Below are positions 59,116 to 64,000 of a stretch of DNA of 64,000 bases, piece by piece. The first letter of the stretch is position 1; every line of letters starts with the position of its first letter. The notes under the pieces were generated by a model that was not told the DNA's origin, did not search any database, and worked only from the letters and a program-made list of their open reading frames with translations. The translations under genes and the position numbers were made by a program. Source of the stretch: Carbonactinospora thermoautotrophica. Lineage in GTDB: Bacteria > Actinomycetota > Actinomycetes > Streptomycetales > Carbonactinosporaceae. The stretch is taken from positions 124,001-188,000 of the forward strand of contig NZ_JYIJ01000014.1 of assembly GCF_001543895.1 (NCBI RefSeq), written 5' to 3'.

Positions 59116-60399
59116 TCAGTGTTGGGGTGGTTGCCAGCCGGGCGGCGGGGGTGGGCCGGGCTGTGGCCACGGCCCGGGGGGTGCGCCGGCCTGCTGGTAC
59201 TGCGGGCCGGGTGGTGGCCCGTACGGCCCGGGCGGCCCGGGGGGTGGCCAGCCGCCCCCGCCCGGCGGCTGGTCGCGCCCGCTGCCGCGCCGGGCCAGGA
59301 GCACCACGACGAGGATGACCGCCCCGACGGCGAGCAGGCCGCCCAGCGCCCACACCAGCACTGGCCCGGGGCCGCCCTCACCCGAGTCGTTGGCCTGTGG
59401 CTGTTGCGTGGGCTGGGCGGCGGTCAACTCGGGCGCGAGGGGGTTCTTGTCCCGGGGCCACTCGCCCACGTCCTCGGTCAGCGCCCGCACCGGGTTGATC
59501 ATCCCGTACCCGCAGTAGTCATCCCTGCCCGGCGGCCCGCAGTCGTCGGCGGTCTTGATCAGCCGGTGGATCACCTGGTTCGCCGACAACTCCGGGAACT
59601 TCGCCCGGATCAACGCCACCGTCGCCGACACGTAGGCGGTGGCCGCGCTGGTCCCGCTGCCGGTGTCGTAGCTCCCGCCCGGCTCGGCTGCGTAGATGTC
59701 CACCCCGGGTGCTGCCACGGTCACCCACGGGCCGTGCTGGGTCTTCGCCCACGGCTTGCCGTGCCGGTCCACGGCGGTGACCGCGATCACCCCGGGGTAG
59801 GCGGCCGGGTAGTTCGGCGTGCTGCGGCCATCGTTCCCCGCCGCCGCGACGATCACCACGTCGTTGCGCAGGGCGTACTCGACCGCTCTCTTCTCAGAGT
59901 TGTCCTTTGCCAGTTCCGGGTTGGAGAAAACACCGGATTGTGAGATGTTGATGACTTTAAATCCGTGGTCGGCCGCGTACTTGATCGCCTCTGCTCGGGT
60001 CAGGGGATCGGGGGAACCGAAAGCTGCCGTCACCAGCGGGAAAATCTGAGCTTTTGGTGCCAGGCCAAGAACACCCTTCGCGCCTTCACCTGTCCCGGCG
60101 ATGATGCTGGCCATCGCCGTGCCGTGCCCATCCGGATCGGTGGTGCCATCACCGCTGTTGTACTGGAAGGCTTTGCCAGGCACGACCTGCCCCCGAAGGT
60201 CCGGGTGGGTGGCGTCAGCGCCAGAGTCCACAAGACCGACCGTCACCCCTTCGCCCTGCGTGTACTTCCAGGCCTCCTGCGCGCGGAGTTTCTGCAGCGC
60301 CCACTGGTTGCTGACACCAGCGGCAGCGGGCGTAGGGATGGCCAGCAGCAGCATCCCGGAGGCGGTGAGCAGGCTTCCGGCCCGTAGCAGTCTTCGCAC
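59116..60399 (-). CDS. mycP: Mycosin-like S8 serine protease, array unit 3
   Basis: 427 aa from GTG 60399. Signal peptide, Asp58 (GLVDSGADATHPDL), His92, and active Ser in GSGTSAATAYVSA (Ala where units 1 and 2 have Gln). The membrane helix and Gly/Pro tail are the same as unit 2. The central region is again distinct (AQIFPLVTAAFGSPDPLTRA, NISQSGVFSNPELAKDNSEK) and AT-richer in DNA than its flanks. Followed on the minus strand by excalibur copy A, 53 bases away. Confidence 0.9.
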   Translation of the reverse strand: MRRLLRAGSLLTASGMLLLAIPTPAAAGVSNQWALQKLRAQEAWKYTQGEGVTVGLVDSGADATHPDLRGQVVPGKAFQYNSGDGTTDPDGHGTAMASIIAGTGEGAKGVLGLAPKAQIFPLVTAAFGSPDPLTRAEAIKYAADHGFKVINISQSGVFSNPELAKDNSEKRAVEYALRNDVVIVAAAGNDGRSTPNYPAAYPGVIAVTAVDRHGKPWAKTQHGPWVTVAAPGVDIYAAEPGGSYDTGSGTSAATAYVSATVALIRAKFPELSANQVIHRLIKTADDCGPPGRDDYCGYGMINPVRALTEDVGEWPRDKNPLAPELTAAQPTQQPQANDSGEGGPGPVLVWALGGLLAVGAVILVVVLLARRGSGRDQPPGGGGWPPPGPPGPYGPPPGPQYQQAGAPPGPWPQPGPPPPPGWQPPQH

Positions 60400-60423
60400 T
60401 CCTCGGCTCCGTTTCTTCCCGGC

Positions 60424-61734
60424 CTATTCGATGACCGGGGGCACGGTCGGCTTCTTCACCGCCCAGGTCTCCTCGTCCTCGACCAGGTACGACGGGCGGC
60501 GGCTGCGCTCGCGTTCCTGCTCACCCCCCGCGCCGTGCGCCCCGGGCGCGCCCATCATGCCCGCCGGCCCACCGGCCCCGGTCGGCCGGCCACCGCCCGC
60601 ACCGGCCCCGGCCGGGCGGCCCCCGGAGATCCCCGACCCGGGCACCGCGCCACCGCCGCCCGGCGCCCGGCCAGCCCCGCACGCGCCGACTCTGCCGCCC
60701 GCGCCGCCGGGCACCACACCACCGGCACCACCCCGGCCGAGCCCGGCCCCACCACCGCCGACCCGGCCGCCACCGACCCCGGAGCCGCGACCGGCACCAC
60801 CACTCACCGGAGGCAGCACCCCGACCGGCGGGACGACCCCACCCGACACGCCCGACCCCGGCGACGTGGGCTGCCAACCACCCGGCGACTGGCCCGGCAA
60901 CCCCTGCCCGGGGGGTGGGTTGACGCCCTCCAGCTCGCTGCCCAACGGACCCCCGCCCGGGAGCGCGCCGCCGCCCGCCGGCACCCGCCCGCTCAGGCCA
61001 CCATCACCGCCCCCGTACCCGTGCACGCCACCACCGCCGCCGTACCCGGCGACGCCGCCATCACCGCCAACCGAGCCGGAAACACCGGAGTAACCCCGCC
61101 CCGGATGACCGGACACACTCGTTCCTGACCCACCGCCATCCGGATCCTTCCAGCCATCGATGTCCGGCCCGTCACCACCCAACCGCTCGGCGAACGTGGG
61201 GTCCAAGGCCTCTGCCGCCCGCCGGTATTCGGCATCGGCTGCGGCGACCAGGCGGATGGCCTCCTGGCGGTCGCGTTCCATCTCCTGGAGTTCGCGTTCG
61301 CCGATCACGCGGCCGACGATCCCGCCGATGACGTTCACACCTGGGGCGGGCGGCACGGCCACGCCCGCCCCGTACTTGAGCGCCTTGGCCGCCGCGACCT
61401 TCCAGTCCGGCGGCGGGGGCGGCATCTGCTTCGCCTTAGCCAGGGCATCCCCGGCGGAGGAAAGTACCTTGCCGGTCTTCTCAGCGTCCTTGGCGATGTC
61501 CTCGGTCGACTTGACGATGTAGTCCACGGCCTGGCCGAACTGCTCGGCCGCCTGGCCCTGCCACGCGCCCGAGGCCTGCAGGGCGCGTACCTCGGCCTGC
61601 AGCGCGCCGATCTGGTGGCGCAGGTCGGCGGCGACCCGCTGCCAGTGCTCGCCCGCGCCGTGCAACGCGCCCGGGTCGGCGTTCTCGACCAGCTTCCACA
61701 GCTGGTCGTGGTCCATCGACTCGTACTTGGACAT
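60424..61734 (-). CDS. WXG-motif secretion substrate with Gly/Pro-rich tail, unit 3
   Basis: 436 aa from ATG 61734. The WQG hairpin is present. It differs from units 1-2 after the hairpin (KSTEDIAKDAEKTGKVLSSA; FAERLGGDGPDIDGWKDPDG) and in the Gly-rich tail, but keeps the end RRPSYLVEDEETWAVKKPTV. The most divergent of the three, in line with unit 3 being the oldest or least converted. Confidence 0.8.
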   Translation of the reverse strand: MSKYESMDHDQLWKLVENADPGALHGAGEHWQRVAADLRHQIGALQAEVRALQASGAWQGQAAEQFGQAVDYIVKSTEDIAKDAEKTGKVLSSAGDALAKAKQMPPPPPDWKVAAAKALKYGAGVAVPPAPGVNVIGGIVGRVIGERELQEMERDRQEAIRLVAAADAEYRRAAEALDPTFAERLGGDGPDIDGWKDPDGGGSGTSVSGHPGRGYSGVSGSVGGDGGVAGYGGGGGVHGYGGGDGGLSGRVPAGGGALPGGGPLGSELEGVNPPPGQGLPGQSPGGWQPTSPGSGVSGGVVPPVGVLPPVSGGAGRGSGVGGGRVGGGGAGLGRGGAGGVVPGGAGGRVGACGAGRAPGGGGAVPGSGISGGRPAGAGAGGGRPTGAGGPAGMMGAPGAHGAGGEQERERSRRPSYLVEDEETWAVKKPTVPPVIE

Positions 61735-61751
61735 CTCGGTCCCCCCGTTCC

Positions 61752-62237
61752 TCACCAGTCCATGCCCTGGTCCCGCGTCTCGGGGCGCTGCTGTTCCTGC
61801 TGCTGGGCGTAGCGGCGCTGCTCCTCGACCTGCTGCTGCGACTGGCGCAGCAGCTCGCCCTCCTCCCGCGTGCACAGGTTCGGCTGTGGCTGGTACTTGC
61901 TGGCGTAGATCTCGGGCAGCTCTTCCTTGCTCTTCACGAACGGCACCCGGTTGTCCGCGTCGGTCTCGCGGTAGCGGTTCACCACCCGGGCGGTGTTGCC
62001 GCGCAGGTTCTGGATCTGGGCGACCGTGTCGTTGAGTAGCAGGTGCAGCCGCTGCGACATGGTCCGGTACGCGCCCGCCAGCAGCGGGGAGGCCTCCAGC
62101 CCCCCGAGCTTGCCGCCGTCCAGCCCGCTGCCGTGCACCGCCCGCTGCGCGGTGCGGTCGAACTCGTCGACGAGGCCCTGCAGCTTGGTCGCGAACCGTT
62201 CGAGCGTGTCCAGATCGACGTGGAAGGAGTCAGCCAC
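61752..62237 (-). CDS. Helical-hairpin partner protein with YxxxD signal, unit 3
   Basis: 161 aa, GTG 62237. The N-terminal helix is diverged (SFHVDLDTLERFATKLQGLV) whereas residues 43 onward are nearly identical to units 1-2, with the YRETD signal and coiled tail. First gene of the array in transcription order. No excalibur gene precedes it. Confidence 0.78.
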   Translation of the reverse strand: MADSFHVDLDTLERFATKLQGLVDEFDRTAQRAVHGSGLDGGKLGGLEASPLLAGAYRTMSQRLHLLLNDTVAQIQNLRGNTARVVNRYRETDADNRVPFVKSKEELPEIYASKYQPQPNLCTREEGELLRQSQQQVEEQRRYAQQQEQQRPETRDQGMDW

Positions 62238-62335
62238 CGGAACCCCCCGTCAATCACTGTCCATGTGATCAGGAAAGGTACCTGCGAGGGGTGACTACGG
62301 CAAAAGCACAACCCCTGACCACGGGCCTTTTCGGT
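62238..62335 (-). promoter_or_regulatory. Conserved leader of array unit 3
   Basis: Diverged version of the unit leaders but keeping GAAAAGGCCCGTGGTCAGGG, GTCACCCCTCG and GGTACCTTTCCTGATCA. The retention of these blocks when neighbouring bases have changed supports a function in expression of the array. Confidence 0.55.
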
Positions 62336-62503
62336 CCCTATTGCGAAGAACCGGCCAGTCCCCGGACCGGGTGACGCGCGTCGCACGCGGGCGGCACCAC
62401 CTCCTCGGCCGGCGCGTGCCGCGCTACGTAGCGGCTTCGATCACTTGGCGGCAGGGCAGCCGCCGGCGGAAAGTCCTGCCGCGCAGATCGCGAAGGGAGG
62501 ACC

Positions 62504-62785
62504 ATGCCGGACACCACGACCGCCGCGGCCCGCACGCCGAACCTCGTCCTGCGGAGCATCCGCCACCAGATGTGCCTGAGCCAGGCCGAGTTCGCCGAGG
62601 AGATCGTCCGGGTCGCCCGCGAGATGGGGCTGAGCCTGGCTTGTGACGAGAAGCGGGTCGGCCGGTGGGAGCGCGGGGAGGTGCGCTGGCCGCAGCCCGC
62701 CTACCGCCGGGTGCTCAAGGCCCTGACCGGGCGGCCGGCCCAGGAGCTGGGCTTCGTCCCGCCGTACGAGGAGACGCCGGCGTGA
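62504..62785 (+). CDS. Small XRE-type HTH protein
   Basis: 93 aa, ATG with GGGAGG upstream. Helix-turn-helix in LVLRSIRHQMCLSQAEFAEE followed by KRVGRWERGEVRWPQPAYRR (recognition helix with VGRWERGE), ending TGRPAQELGFVPPY. This is the short N-terminal module of the HTH/TPR regulators (compare the gene at 49573-51069), here free-standing. Divergent from the type VII array, so may regulate it. Confidence 0.75.
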   Translation: MPDTTTAAARTPNLVLRSIRHQMCLSQAEFAEEIVRVAREMGLSLACDEKRVGRWERGEVRWPQPAYRRVLKALTGRPAQELGFVPPYEETPA

Positions 62786-62824
62786 CGCGGCTGCCGAGAC
62801 CGGTTACCGCGATGACGTGCCCGG

Positions 62825-63304
62825 TCAACTGTCTGTCCGCTGCTCGCTGTTCCGTTGGCTGCGCTGTACGCCGGCCTGTACGCCGGCGCGGCCCTCATCG
62901 CGCGGGCCGCGTGCAGGCCGGCTGGCCTTGCCAGCGGTCGCGGCGTCGTAGCGTTTGCGCGCGGCCAGCACGTCGCTGATGTGTTCGAGCGCCCACGCCT
63001 CCAGCGCGTCGAGCGGGGGGAGCAGTGTCTGACCGAGGTCGGTCAGCTCGTACTCGACGTGCGGGGGGATGACCGGATGCACGGTGCGGCGCACCAGGCC
63101 GTCGCGCTCCAGGGCGCGCAGCGTCGCGGTGAGCATCTTCTGCGACACTCCCTCGATGCGCCGCGCCAACTCCGTGTAGCGCAGCGGTCCGTCCCGCAGC
63201 GCGCCGACGACGAGGACCGTCCAACGGTCACCGATGCGGTCGAGCACTTGGCGGGTCGGGCACTCCTTCAGGTACGGGTTCCACTCTGGCTGCCCCTCGC
63301 TCAC
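62825..63304 (-). CDS. HxlR-family (DUF24) transcriptional regulator
   Basis: 159 aa from GTG 63304, eight bases after AAGGAGA. The HxlR winged helix is complete: CPTRQVLDRIGDRWTVLVVG with the N-terminal redox-type cysteine, LRDGPLRYTELARRIEGVSQ, KMLTATLRALERDGLVRRTV and EYELTDLGQTLLPPLDALEA. Members such as YodB and QorR sense quinones or aldehydes through that cysteine. Divergent from a quinone-oxidoreductase-like gene, the classic arrangement. The Arg-rich C-terminal tail is unusual. Confidence 0.88.
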   Translation of the reverse strand: MSEGQPEWNPYLKECPTRQVLDRIGDRWTVLVVGALRDGPLRYTELARRIEGVSQKMLTATLRALERDGLVRRTVHPVIPPHVEYELTDLGQTLLPPLDALEAWALEHISDVLAARKRYDAATAGKASRPARGPRDEGRAGVQAGVQRSQRNSEQRTDS

Positions 63305-63332
63305 CTGCACACTCTCCTTTTCGTCTGTATCA

Positions 63333-63344
63333 CACTTCAAAGTG
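63333..63344. promoter_or_regulatory. Palindrome CACTT-CA-AAGTG (operator candidate)
   Basis: Inverted repeat between the divergent HxlR and oxidoreductase genes, in an AT-richer patch. A plausible binding site for the HxlR regulator. Confidence 0.5.
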
Positions 63345-63436
63345 CTTACTCTCCAGCAGGAATCGACTCTCTGTTGTTCCCGTTGGCCTGGTGGGCGCCG
63401 CAGGGCGCGGCGCGTAGGGGACTGAAGGGAGTCTTC

Positions 63437-64000
63437 ATGCCCATCGTCGTTACCGGTGCCACCGGCCAGCTCGGACGTCTCGTCGTCGAGTCGCTGCTCG
63501 AAAAGGTCCCTGCCGAGCAGATCGTCGCCGCCGGCCGCAACGTCAAGAAGGTCGCCGACCTGGCCGAGCGTGGCGTGCAGGTCCGCCGGATCGACTTCGA
63601 CCAGCCCGAGACGCTCACCGCGGCGTTCGCCGGTGCGGACAAGCTGCTGCTGGTCTCCAGCCTGGGTCCAGACGAGCTGCGCATCGTCCAGCACCGTGCC
63701 GCGGTCCAGGCCGCGAAGGACGCTGGTGTGGGGCTGCTCGTCTACACGAGCATCACCGACGCGGACACCTCCCCGCTCACGCTGGCGCGCAACGTGCACA
63801 AGCCGACGGAGCAGGCCATCAAGGAGTCCGGTCTCCGGTATGTGCTGCTGCGCAACGCCATGTACACCGAGAACTGGACCGCGACCCTGCGGCAGGCGGT
63901 CGAGCAGGGCAGCATCGTCGCGAACGCCGGCGACGGCCGCATCGTGACCGCGGCCCGCGCCGACCTCGCCGCCGCAGCCGCCGCCGTGCTCACCGGCGAC
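63437..64000 (+). CDS. NmrA-like NAD(P)H quinone oxidoreductase type 2 (QorB/YtfG-like), 3' end outside window
   Basis: 188 codons in the window. ATG 63437 follows GAAGGGAG. The Rossmann start MPIVVTGATGQLGRLVVESL, VAAGRNVKKVADLAERGVQV, KLLLVSSLGPDELR and LRYVLLRNAMYTENW follow the YtfG/QorB pattern of atypical short-chain dehydrogenases. These reduce quinones with NADPH and protect from electrophiles. Likely repressed by the divergent HxlR regulator. Confidence 0.85.
   Translation, partial: MPIVVTGATGQLGRLVVESLLEKVPAEQIVAAGRNVKKVADLAERGVQVRRIDFDQPETLTAAFAGADKLLLVSSLGPDELRIVQHRAAVQAAKDAGVGLLVYTSITDADTSPLTLARNVHKPTEQAIKESGLRYVLLRNAMYTENWTATLRQAVEQGSIVANAGDGRIVTAARADLAAAAAAVLTGD

Larger units (their letters stand above)
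57837..59619. repeat. 1.78-kb direct repeat, copy 2 (identical to 53952-55734)
   Basis: Second member of the identical pair; see the copy 1 entry for the boundaries. It makes units 1 and 2 share their front genes and units 2 and 3 share their mycosin 3' ends. Confidence 0.8.

Noticed and set aside
51336-62237. Complete ESX/type VII secretion locus
   Set aside because: No EccB, EccC ATPase, EccD or EccE; only substrates, partners and mycosins.

Overview
The window is very GC-rich DNA with GTG and TTG starts, GGAGG-type ribosome binding sites, an F420-type LLM oxidoreductase, a SigR-like ECF sigma factor, a UPF0182 membrane protein and WXG100/mycosin (type VII secretion) genes. This points to an actinomycete of the Streptosporangiales/Streptomycetales kind. 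I cannot name the species. No rRNA, tRNA or CRISPR array was seen.

Region 1 (1-11.2 kb) is the most striking metabolic block. It holds a phosphosulfolactate synthase (comA), an unrecognised protein, an aspartase/fumarase-superfamily lyase, a PLP enzyme of the D-cysteine desulfhydrase/ACC deaminase fold, and a second, argininosuccinate-lyase-like enzyme. These are tightly packed, partly with ATGA overlaps. A single-cysteine FAD disulfide reductase is divergent on the left. A CoA-acylating, sulfoacetaldehyde-dehydrogenase-like enzyme and a MEDS sensor/PucR regulator pair lie on the right. The enzyme families match the bacterial coenzyme M pathway (sulfite addition to PEP, phosphate elimination, then further lyase and PLP steps), so I read it as a coenzyme M or related C2/C3-sulfonate biosynthesis locus.

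Region 2 (11.2-34.2 kb) is mixed. It has a decayed IS3 transposase and a UAAP1/UAAP2 (DUF1989) pair with a 35-codon leader ORF. Next come an LLM oxidoreductase, a GCS2-type ligase, a phage-like amidase in an AT-rich pocket, an M14 carboxypeptidase, SigR without RsrA, a CPBP protease and a GT2. These are followed by a six-hairpin glycosidase, UPF0182, an acyl-CoA carboxyltransferase, an HtrA protease, a patatin lipase and a CbiX-like protein.

Region 3 (35-51.1 kb) is a defence island. It contains McrB-McrC, a superfamily 1 helicase fused to a phospholipase-D nuclease, an internally deleted UvrD-like helicase, and a DrmD-like SNF2 helicase with a DrmMI-like N6-adenine methylase (DISARM class 1 components without recognisable drmA/B/C). 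An HTH/TPR-type regulator follows. The methylase has a local drop in GC over its presumed target-recognition region.

Region 4 (51.1-62.3 kb) is a tandem array of three leftward units, each with a helical-hairpin protein carrying a YxxxD export signal, a WXG protein with a long Gly/Pro tail, and a mycosin protease. Units are separated by two identical copies of a frame-disrupted excalibur gene. About 1.8 kb is repeated identically, while the middle of each mycosin catalytic domain is different. The array ends in an 18-bp-stem hairpin and a 50-bp perfect palindrome. No EccB-E core genes lie in the window.

Region 5 (62.5-64 kb) has a small HTH protein and a divergent HxlR regulator / quinone-oxidoreductase-like pair that is cut by the window end.
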